DNA from: Rhodococcus sp. B7740
Lineage (GTDB): Bacteria; Actinomycetota; Actinomycetes; Mycobacteriales; Mycobacteriaceae
Direction of reading: 5' to 3'
Length of the DNA: 64,000 nucleotides
Assembly: GCF_000954115.1 (NCBI RefSeq)
Contig: NZ_CP010797.1
Span: forward strand, 1,426,001-1,490,000
Under the pieces are notes generated by a model. It saw only the letters and a program-made list of their open reading frames with translations, searched no databases and was not told the DNA's origin. Positions 44,318 through 53,993 of this stretch are shown one piece after another; position 1 is the first letter of the stretch; every line of letters starts with the position of its first letter. The position numbers and the translations under genes were made by a program.

Positions 44318-45820
44318 TTACCCCTTCTGGGCGTTTTCCTGAGCGGCCTGGGCCTGTGCGACCTGCTGCGGGGTGAAACGAATGAACACCGCAGCGATTC
44401 CCGCGACCACGGCGCAGACGGCGCAGCAGAACAGCGCGAACATGTAGCCCGAGCTCAACGCATCGAGCTGGGTGTCGTTCATCAGCGTCGCCGGTCCGGA
44501 AATGCCGCCCAACGACAGGGTGCGGGAGGTCACCAGCGCGCCGATCACGGCCAGCGCCAAGGGCCCGCCGAGGGTCTGAGCAACCAGGGCGATGGCGGTC
44601 AAGGGGCCGATCTCGGTGGGGCTCACTCCGGCGATGGCGCACAGCGGGAGCGGCACGACCGTCAGGCCGACGCCGAATCCGATGCCGATGACGGGGAAGA
44701 ACAGTCCGGGGAAGTACGACGAGTCTGCGTTCATGGTCGCAACCGACACCATCAGCCAACCGACCATGATGACGGCACCGCTCAGAATCAGCCACCGTGG
44801 GGCGATGCGCGTCACCAGCTGCGAGGCCAGGAATGCGGCGGCACCGAGCCCGAAGGCGAACGGCACGAACGCCAGGCCCGCGTGCAACGGGCTGTATCCC
44901 AGGATGTCCTGAACGAACAGTGCCACGTACGCGGCGAGGCAGAACATCACCCCACCGGCGAAGAAGATGGCCACGAACGTCGCCACGCGGTCTCGGCTGC
45001 CGAACAGCGAGAACGGAAGCAGTGGGTTGTCGGCGCGTCGCTCGACCATCAGGAACAACCCGAGGAACAGCAGGCCGGCGAGCAGCGAGACGATGACGAT
45101 CGGGTTGGTCCAGCCCAGTTCGGTGCCCTCGCTCAGAGCCAACACAACGCCGGTGCAGCCGAGCGTCGCCAGAATCGCTCCCGGCACGTCGAGCGGTAGC
45201 CTCGCCCCCACCGTCTCCTGCAGCGACACGACTGCGAGCACCACGATGACGACACCGATGGGGACGTTGATCAGGAAGATCCACCGCCACGACACCTCGG
45301 TCAACGCACCGCCGATGATCAGCCCGGCGATGGAGCCGACACCGGTCATGGCCGCGTAGATCGCGATGGCCTGATTTCGAACCGGGCCCGGCGCGAACGT
45401 GGTCGCCACCAACGCGAACGCCGTGGGCGACGCCACCGCGGCTCCGACGCCTTGGAGCGCACGAGCCGCTACCAGCGTCGCCTCGTTGACCGCGAGCCCG
45501 CACAGCAGGGAGGCGACGGTGAACAGTACGACGCCGGCCAGGAACATCTTCTTGCGGCCGAAGGCGTCGCCGAGTCTGCCGCCCAGGAGCATCAGCCCGC
45601 CGAAGGCGAGGGCGTACGAGGTGAGCACCCAGTTGCGTCCGGCATCGGAGAGACCCAGATCGGCCTGCAACGGTGCCAGAGCGAGATTGGCGACGGTGCC
45701 GTCGAGCACCACCATCAACTGCAGGCCGCTCAGGACGATGATCGCCAACCCGAACGCGCGGGTCGTCACCGGGTACTTGACCTCGGTGCTGGAGGTATCG
45801 GGCATCGATGATTCAGGCAC
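44318..45820 (-). CDS. efpA: EfpA-like MFS efflux pump
   Basis: 500 aa, 14 hydrophobic segments. Close in sequence to mycobacterial EfpA: NWVLTSYALAFGGLMLLGG, ASPTAFALVATTF, GALTEVSWRWIFLINVPIG, and the C-terminal FTPQQVAQAQ. EfpA is a QacA-type transporter linked with drug tolerance and lipid export in M. tuberculosis, also between proS and cysG. The start overlaps the cobA stop by 8 nt, so it is probably expressed with the cobalamin gene. Confidence 0.9.
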   Translation of the reverse strand: MPESSMPDTSSTEVKYPVTTRAFGLAIIVLSGLQLMVVLDGTVANLALAPLQADLGLSDAGRNWVLTSYALAFGGLMLLGGRLGDAFGRKKMFLAGVVLFTVASLLCGLAVNEATLVAARALQGVGAAVASPTAFALVATTFAPGPVRNQAIAIYAAMTGVGSIAGLIIGGALTEVSWRWIFLINVPIGVVIVVLAVVSLQETVGARLPLDVPGAILATLGCTGVVLALSEGTELGWTNPIVIVSLLAGLLFLGLFLMVERRADNPLLPFSLFGSRDRVATFVAIFFAGGVMFCLAAYVALFVQDILGYSPLHAGLAFVPFAFGLGAAAFLASQLVTRIAPRWLILSGAVIMVGWLMVSVATMNADSSYFPGLFFPVIGIGFGVGLTVVPLPLCAIAGVSPTEIGPLTAIALVAQTLGGPLALAVIGALVTSRTLSLGGISGPATLMNDTQLDALSSGYMFALFCCAVCAVVAGIAAVFIRFTPQQVAQAQAAQENAQKG

Positions 45821-47048
45821 GGGCGTTCACGTTACCGGCGTGTACAGAGAAACCGGCAACGGTTCCGATGACCACGATGGCCGGAGGCCTGATCTCCGCG
45901 TCGCGAACAGCATCGGCGACGGTGCTCAGAGTGGCGCGCACTTCGCGCTGGGTGCGCATGGTGCCTTCCTGAACGACGATCACCGGGGTGTCGGACGGCC
46001 GACCACCGGCGATGAGAACGTCGGCGAACAGACCGATGCGTTCGACGGCCATCAGCAACACGATGGTGCCCTTGAGCTTGGCCAGCGCATTCCAGTCGAC
46101 GAGCGAATCGGGATGGTCGGGTGCCACGTGGCCGCTGACGACGACGAACTCGTGGGTGACGGCGCGGTGCGTCACCGGTATCCCGGCGGACGAGGGTACC
46201 GAGATGGCGCTGGTGATTCCGGGCACCACCGTGACCGGGATTCCCTCGGCGGCGAGCGCTTCGAGTTCTTCGTATCCCCGACCGAACACGTAGGGGTCGC
46301 CGCCCTTGAGCCGGACGACGAACTTGCCTGCCTTCGCTCCGTCGATCAGCGCCTGGTTGATGGCCTCCTGCGCCATCGCGCGGCCGTACGGAATCTTCGA
46401 GGCGTCGATGACCTCCACGTGCGGACCCAATTCGGCGAGCAGCTCGGGCGGTGCGAGCCGATCGGCCACCACGACGTCGGCGTAGGCGAGCAACCTGCGG
46501 CCGCGGACGGTGATGAGGTCCGGATCGCCCGGTCCCCCACCCACCAGTGCCACGCCGGTCAACGGCGCATGCGCCGAATCGGCGACCACACCGGACTGCA
46601 GAGCGTCGATCACGGCATTGCGCACCGCGGCCGATCGACGGTGCTCACCGCCGGCGAGGACGCCGAGGGTCAGACCGTCCCATTCGGCCGACGCCGGGGT
46701 GACGGCGGTGCCGTCCTTGGCGATATCGGCTCTCACGCAGAAGATCCTGGACGCGGTCGCCTCGGCGACGATCGCGATGTTGGTCTCGGCCTCGTCGGTG
46801 CAGGCGACGGCGTACCAGGCGTCGGCGAGGTCGCCCTCTCGATAGTCACGCAATTCCATCGTCACCTGTCCGAAGGTCGCCATCGCCTCGACTGCCGGTG
46901 TGGCCTCGCGGGTGATGACGTGCACCACGGCACCACAGGAGATGAGCAGTGGCAATCGACGCTGCGCGACGGTGCCTCCACCGACCACGACGACGCGTCG
47001 ACCTTCCAGATTGAGGCCGACCAGATAGGGAGAGTCAGTCGCGTTCAC
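45813..47048 (-). CDS. cobA: uroporphyrinogen-III C-methyltransferase with siroheme synthase-like N-domain
   Basis: 411 aa. Residues 1-150 are a CysG-type NAD-binding domain (EGRRVVVVGGGTVAQRRLP) that may oxidise precorrin-2. Residues about 165-405 are the SUMT methyltransferase (VALVGGGPGDPDLITVRG; KIPYGR; VVRLKGGDPYVFGRGYEE). It feeds precorrin-2 to both siroheme and cobalamin. It matches M. tuberculosis CysG (Rv2847c) in length and layout. GTG 47048 lies 12 nt after the ABC-F stop. Confidence 0.92.
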   Translation of the reverse strand: MNATDSPYLVGLNLEGRRVVVVGGGTVAQRRLPLLISCGAVVHVITREATPAVEAMATFGQVTMELRDYREGDLADAWYAVACTDEAETNIAIVAEATASRIFCVRADIAKDGTAVTPASAEWDGLTLGVLAGGEHRRSAAVRNAVIDALQSGVVADSAHAPLTGVALVGGGPGDPDLITVRGRRLLAYADVVVADRLAPPELLAELGPHVEVIDASKIPYGRAMAQEAINQALIDGAKAGKFVVRLKGGDPYVFGRGYEELEALAAEGIPVTVVPGITSAISVPSSAGIPVTHRAVTHEFVVVSGHVAPDHPDSLVDWNALAKLKGTIVLLMAVERIGLFADVLIAGGRPSDTPVIVVQEGTMRTQREVRATLSTVADAVRDAEIRPPAIVVIGTVAGFSVHAGNVNARA

Positions 47049-47059
47049 GAGAGGAAACG

Positions 47060-48742
47060 CTACCGCGCGCGCTGCACCCGCTTCTCGTCCCATACGGGCT
47101 CGTCGGATTCGTAGGCCTGACCGGTGCTGCCGAACACGAGGAATCGGTCGAAGCTGCGGGCGAACCACCGGTCGTGCGTCACGGCGATGACGGTGCCGTC
47201 GAACGCGGCGATCGCGTCTTCGAGTGCATCGGCAGACATGAGGTCGAGGTTGTCGGTCGGCTCGTCCAGCAGCAACAGGGTGGCACCGGACAGTTCGAGC
47301 AGCAGAATCTGCACGCGCGCCTGTTGGCCGCCGGAGAGGTTGTCGTAGGACTGCTCGGCGGCTCGGGCCAGACCGTAGCGGTCCAATGCCCGTCCTGCGG
47401 CCTCGCGGCCCATACCGTCACGATGTTCGTTGCCCATGTGCAAGATGTCGAGCAGCGTGTTGCCCGCGAGATCCGGACGAGTGTGGGTCTGCGCGAACAG
47501 ACCGGGCCGGACGCGAGCGCCGAGCACCGCGGTGCCGGTGTGCGGAACCGGATCGAGTGCCAGTTCCTGAACCGGCTCGTGCTCCTTCTCGGGATCGGTG
47601 CCACCGTTGGCCAGCAACCTGAGGAAATGCGATTTACCGGAACCGTTGGAGCCCAACACCGCAACGCGGTCGCCGTACCAGATCTCGGTGTCGAAGGGCT
47701 TCATCAGTCCGGTCAGTTCCAGCGCCGTACACACCAACGCGCGCTTGGCTGTTCGGCCGCCACGCAGCCGAACGGTGACGTGCTGCTTCAGCGGCACCGC
47801 CTCGGGCGGCCCGGCCTCCTCGAACTTGGCCAGCCGAGTCTGCGACGCGTGGTACCGAGCAGCGACACCGTCGTTGAACTTGGCCTTCTCTCGCAGACGC
47901 AGCACCAGCGCCCGAAGTTTGACCAGTTCCTCGTCCCACCGCCGTCGTAGTTCGTCGAGCCGAGCATTCCGGTCCTCACGCGCGGCGTGGTAGGTCGCGA
48001 ACCCGCCGCCGTGCACCCACGAGGTGGCACCGCTGACGCCCGGTTCCAGCGTCACGATCCGGTTCGCGGCGTTGGCGATGAGTTCCCGGTCGTGGCTGAT
48101 GAACAGGACGGACTTGTCGGAGTCGCGAATGGTCGCTTCGAGCCAGCGCTTGCCCGGCACATCGAGGTAGTTGTCCGGCTCGTCGAGAAGGAGCAGATTG
48201 TCCGAGCCGGCGAACAGAGCCTCGAGCACGAGACGCTTCTGCTCGCCGCCACTGAGGGTCGACGCAGCGCGCCACTTCGCGCGGTCGAACGGCATTCCGA
48301 GTGCAGCAGTGGTGACCTTGTCCCAGAACGGTTCGAGGTCGTAACCGCCGACGTCACCCCAATCGGAGAGGGCCTGCGCGTATTTCATCTGGGTCTTCTC
48401 GTCGTCGACCTCGATCATCGTGTTCTCGGCGGCGTCGAGGGCCGCAGCGGCCGTCTGCACGGCCGGCGACGCAACCGACAGCAGCAGATCACGCACGGTC
48501 GAGTCGTCTCGCAGCTGACCGACGAACTGCCGCATCACCCCGAGTGAGCCCGAACTCGACACCGATCCTTCGTCGGGGGTCTCGTCCCCCGCGATGATCC
48601 GCGTCAGTGTCGTCTTGCCGGTTCCGTTGGGACCGATCAACGCCGTCTTGGCACCGTCGCCGACGCGAAACCCGACACCGTTGAGCAGCTGTCGTCCGTC
48701 GGGCAGGAAGTAGACGATGTCGTTCAGTTCGAGGTGGGCCAC
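47060..48742 (-). CDS. ABC-F family ATP-binding protein
   Basis: 560 aa with two ABC domains and no membrane part. Domain 1: GPNGTGKTT, LSGGEQKRL, LLLLDEPDNYLD. Domain 2: GSNGSGKSH, LSGGQQARV, LLLLDEPTDNLD. The linker of about 80 residues is charged and helical (DELRRRWDEELVKLRALVLRLREKAK). The last residue of the second Walker A is His rather than Thr or Ser. ABC-F proteins act on the ribosome, in translation control or antibiotic protection; which applies here cannot be read from sequence. Confidence 0.9.
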   Translation of the reverse strand: MAHLELNDIVYFLPDGRQLLNGVGFRVGDGAKTALIGPNGTGKTTLTRIIAGDETPDEGSVSSSGSLGVMRQFVGQLRDDSTVRDLLLSVASPAVQTAAAALDAAENTMIEVDDEKTQMKYAQALSDWGDVGGYDLEPFWDKVTTAALGMPFDRAKWRAASTLSGGEQKRLVLEALFAGSDNLLLLDEPDNYLDVPGKRWLEATIRDSDKSVLFISHDRELIANAANRIVTLEPGVSGATSWVHGGGFATYHAAREDRNARLDELRRRWDEELVKLRALVLRLREKAKFNDGVAARYHASQTRLAKFEEAGPPEAVPLKQHVTVRLRGGRTAKRALVCTALELTGLMKPFDTEIWYGDRVAVLGSNGSGKSHFLRLLANGGTDPEKEHEPVQELALDPVPHTGTAVLGARVRPGLFAQTHTRPDLAGNTLLDILHMGNEHRDGMGREAAGRALDRYGLARAAEQSYDNLSGGQQARVQILLLELSGATLLLLDEPTDNLDLMSADALEDAIAAFDGTVIAVTHDRWFARSFDRFLVFGSTGQAYESDEPVWDEKRVQRAR

Positions 48743-48795
48743 AACGAACCAGCCAACCTCATCGGCCCGGCGATGGCCAATCGTTTACTCGTCCG

Positions 48796-50463
48796 CTAGG
48801 CGAGGGCCAGGACCGACGTCTCGGTGAGCACCTGTTTGCCCGCATCGTCGACGTGCGCGTGGTGCACCCGCAACCGAGCCGAGTCGCCGTGCAGGGTCAG
48901 CAACATGACACCGTTGTCGAACCAGGGGCCCGCCTCGGCCTCCCACTCGACACCGGACGGGCCCACGTGTGCCGCCCGCGCCAGCTTCGACAGAATGCGG
49001 GCAGCGGGACGTTTGATGGCCAGCTTGTTGACGGCGCGAATCGGCAGATCGAGCGGATTGCGGAACGGCGACATTGTCAGCTGATACGTGGCCGGTACCT
49101 CGCGCCCGCCGACCCCGAAGTCCGCGTTCGCCACGTACGAGCAGTGCACGTCGCCCGAGAGCCACATGATCGAGGCGGGTGTGTTCTCGCCGCGAGAGAG
49201 CTCACGCGTCAACGCCGCCATGTCGTTGAAGGAGTTGGTGAAGGCCGCCCAGTGTTCGAGGTCGAGGCCGATCCGCATCTTCTCGGCCACCTTGGCCGAC
49301 ACCGACCCCCAACTGCCCTGTGCCACGGCCTCGTTCCACTGTTCGAGGTAGTGCAGGGCGGGCAGCATGAGATAGGGCAACGACGACCCGAACAGCAGAT
49401 GTCGCGGGGTCTTCTCGAGTGCGCGCTCGCGTACCCACGCCCACTCCTTCTCGTCGACCATCTCTCTGTTGTTCGGATCCAGATTCCGTGAGCACCGCGA
49501 GTCGATCATGATCAACCGAGTGTCGCCGAAATCTCGGTAGAAGCTCCATCGTCCGGTCTCGGGCCTGCGGTCGACACGTAACGCGAAGTCGGCCAACAGC
49601 TTCTCCCGCTCGGTGTCGGTGTCGGCAGACCGAACTGCGGCGTACATCTCGTCCTGCGCCAGCTCCTTGGGCGAGAGGTTGCCCAGGTGCTGGTACACCC
49701 AGTAGGACGAGTACGCGCCGACCACACGATCGTTCCACCACGGCCGTGTCACGATGTCCCGACGCCAGGAGGCCGACGAGTTCCAGTCGTCGCGCAGATC
49801 GTGGTCGTCGAGGATCATGCACGACGGGATGCTCGCCATCAGAGTCCGTACCGGCTCGAGTCCCCACGATTCCCGGTACAGCCAGGAGTACTCCTCGAAA
49901 TCGCAGATCTCGTTCTCCGCGTCGGTACCGATGGCGCTCTGCGGTCCCTCGCCCGAGCTTCGGCGCGCCTGGAGTCGTTCGACGATCTCCGGGGACGGGT
50001 CGTCGGCGTAGACCTGGTCACCGAGGAGCAGCAGCGCCTGCGGCCATCGACTCGGATCCTGCTCGATCAGCGCGTTGCCCAGCCCGGCCAAGGCGTCGGC
50101 CCCGATCTGTTTCAAGGATTCGTCGCTGTAGTTGTCACCGCGCCGACACGACCCGAAGGCCAACGTGACGGGTCCCTCGGCGTCGACGGTGTGGATGGCC
50201 GCCGTCCGACCTTCCGGGGGCCACACGCGACGCTCGTCGACGAACACCTCGTAGTTCACCGTTGCGTTGGCCGGCAGTCCTTCGAGCGGTACCAGCGCGT
50301 AATGGTGGCCGTGCACTCCCCACGTTCGTTCGGAACCCCGGACGCCGGCGTCGGTGACCACGGAAACCGTCGACGATTCGGCCATCTCGAACCACAGGGT
50401 CGCCGTCTCGGTGCCGACGTACCGGACGATCGGGCCGAGCAGGACGATGCTGTCGGAAGTCAT
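48796..50463 (-). CDS. PhoD-like metallophosphatase
   Basis: 555 aa. The N-terminal Ig-like domain precedes a PhoD-type phosphatase domain with FGSCRRGDNYSDES, LLLLGDQVYADDPS, ILDDHDLRDDW and MWLSGDVHCSYVA, the metal-binding blocks of the family. No Tat or Sec signal is visible, so unlike secreted PhoD it is probably cytoplasmic. ATG 50463 is preferred over a GTG three codons upstream. The substrate is not known. Confidence 0.87.
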   Translation of the reverse strand: MTSDSIVLLGPIVRYVGTETATLWFEMAESSTVSVVTDAGVRGSERTWGVHGHHYALVPLEGLPANATVNYEVFVDERRVWPPEGRTAAIHTVDAEGPVTLAFGSCRRGDNYSDESLKQIGADALAGLGNALIEQDPSRWPQALLLLGDQVYADDPSPEIVERLQARRSSGEGPQSAIGTDAENEICDFEEYSWLYRESWGLEPVRTLMASIPSCMILDDHDLRDDWNSSASWRRDIVTRPWWNDRVVGAYSSYWVYQHLGNLSPKELAQDEMYAAVRSADTDTEREKLLADFALRVDRRPETGRWSFYRDFGDTRLIMIDSRCSRNLDPNNREMVDEKEWAWVRERALEKTPRHLLFGSSLPYLMLPALHYLEQWNEAVAQGSWGSVSAKVAEKMRIGLDLEHWAAFTNSFNDMAALTRELSRGENTPASIMWLSGDVHCSYVANADFGVGGREVPATYQLTMSPFRNPLDLPIRAVNKLAIKRPAARILSKLARAAHVGPSGVEWEAEAGPWFDNGVMLLTLHGDSARLRVHHAHVDDAGKQVLTETSVLALA

Positions 50464-50520
50464 TGGATCCACATTGCCTGCGTCGGCCCGCTTTCGCCAG
50501 TCGGTGGCGCGGATCGGTCC

Positions 50521-51537
50521 TCAGGAACGGGCCGCGACCACGACCTTGCCCCGTACGTGTCCGGTCTCGACCAACCGGTGCGCTTCGCGTAGCTGCTCGG
50601 CGTCGATCGGAGAGAGGACCGTCGTCGCGGTCGTCCGCACCGAACCCGCATCGACGAGTTCGGCCACCCTGGTCAGTAGCTCGTGCTGACGAATCAGATC
50701 CGCAGTCTCGTGCATCGGGCGAGCGAACATGAATTCCCAGTGCCAGGAGATCGCCTTCGTCTTCAGCGGGAGAACGTCGAGTGTCTCGGGATCGTCGATC
50801 GCCACTATCTGTCCGAACGGCGTCAACAGGTCCGCATAGATCTCGACCTGGCCGGCGGAATGGGCAGTGAACACGTAGTCGATGCCGTCCGGTGCCACTT
50901 TGCGTACTTCGTCGCGAAGGTCGCGGTGGTGATCGACCACCTCGGCTGCTCCGAGAGAACGAACCCACTCCACCGCGTCCTCACCCGCTGCCGTCGCGAT
51001 CCCGCGCACACCAGGAACCAGGGTCCGAAGTAGTTGCAGCACAACAGATCCCACACCTCCGGTGGCACCGACCATCAGCAAGGTTCCGGTGGTCTCGGCA
51101 GTGATGCGGAGCTTGTCGAACAGTCCTTCCCATGCAGTGATCACGGTCAGCGGTAACGCCGCGGCCTGTGCGAAATCGAGGGTCGTCGGTTTCTTCGCCA
51201 CGATGCGTTCGTCCACCGCATGGAGCTGCGAGTCGGTCCCGGGTCGGCCGATGTCTCCTGCGTAGTAGACCTCGTCCCCCGGCGCGAACATGGTGACCTC
51301 GGCGCCGACAGCGCGCACCACACCAGCGGCGTCGAACCCGAGCACCTTCGGCTCGCCCTGCGGATCGTTGCCGGCACGGACCTTGACATCGACCGGGTTC
51401 ACCGACACGGCTCGCACCTCGACCAGCAGGTCTCGCGGCCGCACGGCGGGCACGTCGACGACGACATCGGTGAGGCTGGCGGGGTCGTCGATCGGAAGCG
51501 AGCGGGTGTAGGCAACGGCTGTCATCGTCTCGGTCAT
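50521..51537 (-). CDS. zinc-type alcohol dehydrogenase-like / quinone oxidoreductase
   Basis: 338 aa MDR-superfamily protein. The Rossmann motif is MVGATGGVGSVVLQLL and the substrate domain opens VEVRAVSVNPVDVKVRAG. The usual catalytic-zinc Cys and His are not evident, which points to the zinc-independent quinone-reductase branch. The start lies 2 nt after the stop of the cobE-like gene, so they are probably co-transcribed; why an oxidoreductase follows a cobalamin gene is not clear. Confidence 0.87.
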   Translation of the reverse strand: MTETMTAVAYTRSLPIDDPASLTDVVVDVPAVRPRDLLVEVRAVSVNPVDVKVRAGNDPQGEPKVLGFDAAGVVRAVGAEVTMFAPGDEVYYAGDIGRPGTDSQLHAVDERIVAKKPTTLDFAQAAALPLTVITAWEGLFDKLRITAETTGTLLMVGATGGVGSVVLQLLRTLVPGVRGIATAAGEDAVEWVRSLGAAEVVDHHRDLRDEVRKVAPDGIDYVFTAHSAGQVEIYADLLTPFGQIVAIDDPETLDVLPLKTKAISWHWEFMFARPMHETADLIRQHELLTRVAELVDAGSVRTTATTVLSPIDAEQLREAHRLVETGHVRGKVVVAARS

Positions 51538-51539
51538 AC

Positions 51540-51926
51540 CTACAGGATGGCCCGAACCCCCGGTCCACCGTCAAGGCAGAGCTCGACCACGGCAACGGTG
51601 ACACCGGCCGAACCGAACCTGGGCACCGTCAACTGCGTCGAACCGCCGGCCAGCAACGCCGCCGCCTCGGCGACGCTGGCACTTCCGACGGCACGGAGCA
51701 CCCGAACCGATGTCGTCGGCGTGACGACGGTCGACAGTTCCCTCGCCGAGTAGGTCACTCCCCGAACCCCCATGCTCGACGCCACCGCCGCCACCAGTTC
51801 TGCTTTCCGGTCGATCGAGGCGATGGCCTCGACACGCCAGTCCGGTTGCAGCACCGTGGCGATCGCGGCCACGACGGCGGCGGAGCCGACGCCGGCTCGG
51901 GCACCGATTCCGACGACCACCCGCAT
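51540..51926 (-). CDS. cobE: standalone CobE/CbiG C-terminal domain protein
   Basis: 128 aa. The pattern VVGIGARAGVGSAAVVAAIA, then IASIDRKAELVAAVASSMGV, YSARELSTV and AVGSASVAEAAALLAGG is the CobE/CbiG-C fold. In the aerobic cobalamin pathway CobE is required but its exact step is unclear; in the anaerobic pathway the domain is part of CbiG. It starts 13 nt after cobB and ends 2 nt before the oxidoreductase gene. The Cys often found in GIGCRRG is Ala here. Confidence 0.82.
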   Translation of the reverse strand: MRVVVGIGARAGVGSAAVVAAIATVLQPDWRVEAIASIDRKAELVAAVASSMGVRGVTYSARELSTVVTPTTSVRVLRAVGSASVAEAAALLAGGSTQLTVPRFGSAGVTVAVVELCLDGGPGVRAIL

Positions 51927-51939
51927 CTCGCGACCTCTC

Positions 51940-53370
51940 TTACACGCGCGCGTAATCGACGGCGGCCGAGACGAATCGGGTGATCGACTCGGAATTGCCT
52001 GCGGCGTGGGTGTGCAGATACGACGCGTGGACGCCGCCCTGCACGAAGCCCTCGCGCACTGCAGTTCTGCCGTCGGGGTTCTGCCTGTGCCAGCCCCAGG
52101 CGGCCGACACCGCCTCGCGCACGTCCCTGGATCGGTTCGTTCCTGCAGGCTCCACTCCCACGACGAGCTTCGTGCGATGGAACTCGTGGCCGGTGACGCG
52201 GGTACCCGCGTCGAACAGTGTCGACGATTCGAGGGCAACCGCGTCGCGGTATCCCAGAGTGAGGGTGTTCCCGAATTCCGCGTCCACATCGACGACCCCG
52301 GCCATGGCATGACCGTCCAATCGCCTTGCCAGATACAGCAATCCGGCGCATTCGGCGTGGATCGGCAATCCCTGGGCCGCCGCGGCTCGAATGTCGGCGA
52401 GCAACACCTCGTTCGCCGACAGTGCGGCTGCGTGTTCCTCCGGGAATCCGCCGGGTAGTACGACTCCTGCTGTGCCGGTGGGCAATCCGTCACGCAGCGG
52501 GTCGAACACGGCCACATCGGCCCCGGCCGCGCGGAGCAGTTCGACGTGTTCGGTGTAGCCGAAGGTGAATGCCGGTCCACCCGCCACCGCTATCACGGGC
52601 GATCCCTCGCAGGTGCGTACCTCGTCCTCCGGGGACCACTGCGGCGCGGTCACCGACGATCGAGCCAGTGCGCTCACAGCCTCGATGTCGACGAATCGCG
52701 AGACCAGGGCGCTCATCGCGTCCACGGCATCGGTTGCGGCACCACCGTGTTCGACCGCTGTGATCAGCCCCAGGTGCCGTGACGGGACGACCAGTTCGCT
52801 CATGCGCGGCAGCGCGCCGAGTACCGGAACACCCACCCGTTCGCACGCTTGACGCAACACGTCCTCGTGCCGCTGACTGCCGACGCGATTGAGAATCACA
52901 CCCCCGATGCGGACGCTGGCATCGAACGTCGAGAACCCGTGCAGCACAGCGGCGAGCGACTGACTGTGCCCGCGGGCGTCGACCACCAGGATCACCGGCG
53001 CACCGAGCATCGCGGCCACCCGTGCGGTCGATCCCTCGGCAGACGCCTCCCCCGGGCCGGTCATGTCGATCTTGCCGTCGAACAGTCCCATGACGCCCTC
53101 GACGACCGCGATGTCGCAGCCTCGACTGCCGTGTCGGAACAAGGGGCCGATGCGGTCGGCACCGACCATCACGGCGTCGAGGTTGCGGCCGGGGAGCCCG
53201 GCGGCGAGCGAGTGATAACCGGGGTCGATGTAGTCCGGCCCCACCTTGAACGGGGCGACGGTGCGGCCGGCGCTGCGCAGCGCACCCATCAGCCCGGTTG
53301 CCACCGTCGTCTTTCCGCTGCCCGACGCGGGGGCCGCAATGACCACGGCGGGGCACGACGGAGTCACCAT
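51940..53370 (-). CDS. cobB: cobyrinate/hydrogenobyrinate a,c-diamide synthase
   Basis: 476 aa. The N-terminal ATPase domain has the P-loop ASGSGKTTVATG (15-26) and KVGPDYIDPGYHS. The C-terminal class I glutamine amidotransferase domain has GVVLPGGFPEEHAAALS and the nucleophile C341 in HAECAGLLYLARR. It amidates the a and c side chains of the corrin ring. The start overlaps the cobO stop by 7 nt. Confidence 0.95.
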   Translation of the reverse strand: MVTPSCPAVVIAAPASGSGKTTVATGLMGALRSAGRTVAPFKVGPDYIDPGYHSLAAGLPGRNLDAVMVGADRIGPLFRHGSRGCDIAVVEGVMGLFDGKIDMTGPGEASAEGSTARVAAMLGAPVILVVDARGHSQSLAAVLHGFSTFDASVRIGGVILNRVGSQRHEDVLRQACERVGVPVLGALPRMSELVVPSRHLGLITAVEHGGAATDAVDAMSALVSRFVDIEAVSALARSSVTAPQWSPEDEVRTCEGSPVIAVAGGPAFTFGYTEHVELLRAAGADVAVFDPLRDGLPTGTAGVVLPGGFPEEHAAALSANEVLLADIRAAAAQGLPIHAECAGLLYLARRLDGHAMAGVVDVDAEFGNTLTLGYRDAVALESSTLFDAGTRVTGHEFHRTKLVVGVEPAGTNRSRDVREAVSAAWGWHRQNPDGRTAVREGFVQGGVHASYLHTHAAGNSESITRFVSAAVDYARV

Positions 53371-53984
53371 TCGATGCCTCGCTGTCCTTTGCGGCCGGCA
53401 TCCATCGGGTGCTTGACCTTTGCCATCTCGGTCACGAGATCCGCGGCCTCGATCAGCTCATGGGGCGCATCCCGTCCGGTGATGACGACGTGTTGGTTGC
53501 CCGGTCGATGGGTCAGAACCTCGACCACCTCCGCGACGTCGACCCAACCCCACTTGAGCGGGTAGGTGAACTCGTCCAACACGTAGAAGCGGTGTGACTC
53601 CTGCTCGATCCGCCGGGCGATCTCCCGCCAACCCTCTGCTGCCGCCTCGGCGTGGTCGACGTCGCTGCCCTTCTTGCGGGTCCACGACCACCCCTCGCCC
53701 ATCTTGTGCCATTCGACGGCTCCGCCGACCCCGGTGCTCTCGTGCAGGTCGCCGAGTGTGCGAAACGCCGCTTCCTCGCCGACCTTCCACTTGGCGCTCT
53801 TGACGAACTGGAACACTCCGACGTCGAATCCTTGATTCCAGGCCCGCAACGCCATCCCGAATGCGGCCGTCGATTTCCCCTTGCCCGGTCCGGTGTGCAC
53901 CGCTAGCACGGGCAGATTGCGGCGCTGACGCGTCGTGAGGCCGTCCTGCGGAACGGTTCCAGGAGCCGGTACACCCTGAGGCAT
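53364..53984 (-). CDS. cobO: corrinoid adenosyltransferase (CobO/BtuR type)
   Basis: 206 aa. The P-loop TGPGKGKSTAAFGMALRAWN (31-50) and the later RFYVLDEFTYPLKWGWVD and VVITGRDAPHELIEAAD are diagnostic. CobO attaches the 5'-deoxyadenosyl group to reduced corrinoids, giving the coenzyme B12 form. It lies 9 nt after the chelatase gene and overlaps cobB. Orthologous to M. tuberculosis Rv2849c by position. Confidence 0.96.
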   Translation of the reverse strand: MPQGVPAPGTVPQDGLTTRQRRNLPVLAVHTGPGKGKSTAAFGMALRAWNQGFDVGVFQFVKSAKWKVGEEAAFRTLGDLHESTGVGGAVEWHKMGEGWSWTRKKGSDVDHAEAAAEGWREIARRIEQESHRFYVLDEFTYPLKWGWVDVAEVVEVLTHRPGNQHVVITGRDAPHELIEAADLVTEMAKVKHPMDAGRKGQRGIEW

Positions 53985-53993
53985 CGCGTACTC

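Noticed and set aside
48761..48776. CATCG-GCCCGG-CGATG hairpin between the PhoD-like and ABC-F genes
   Set aside because: Only a 5-bp stem, too weak to call a terminator.
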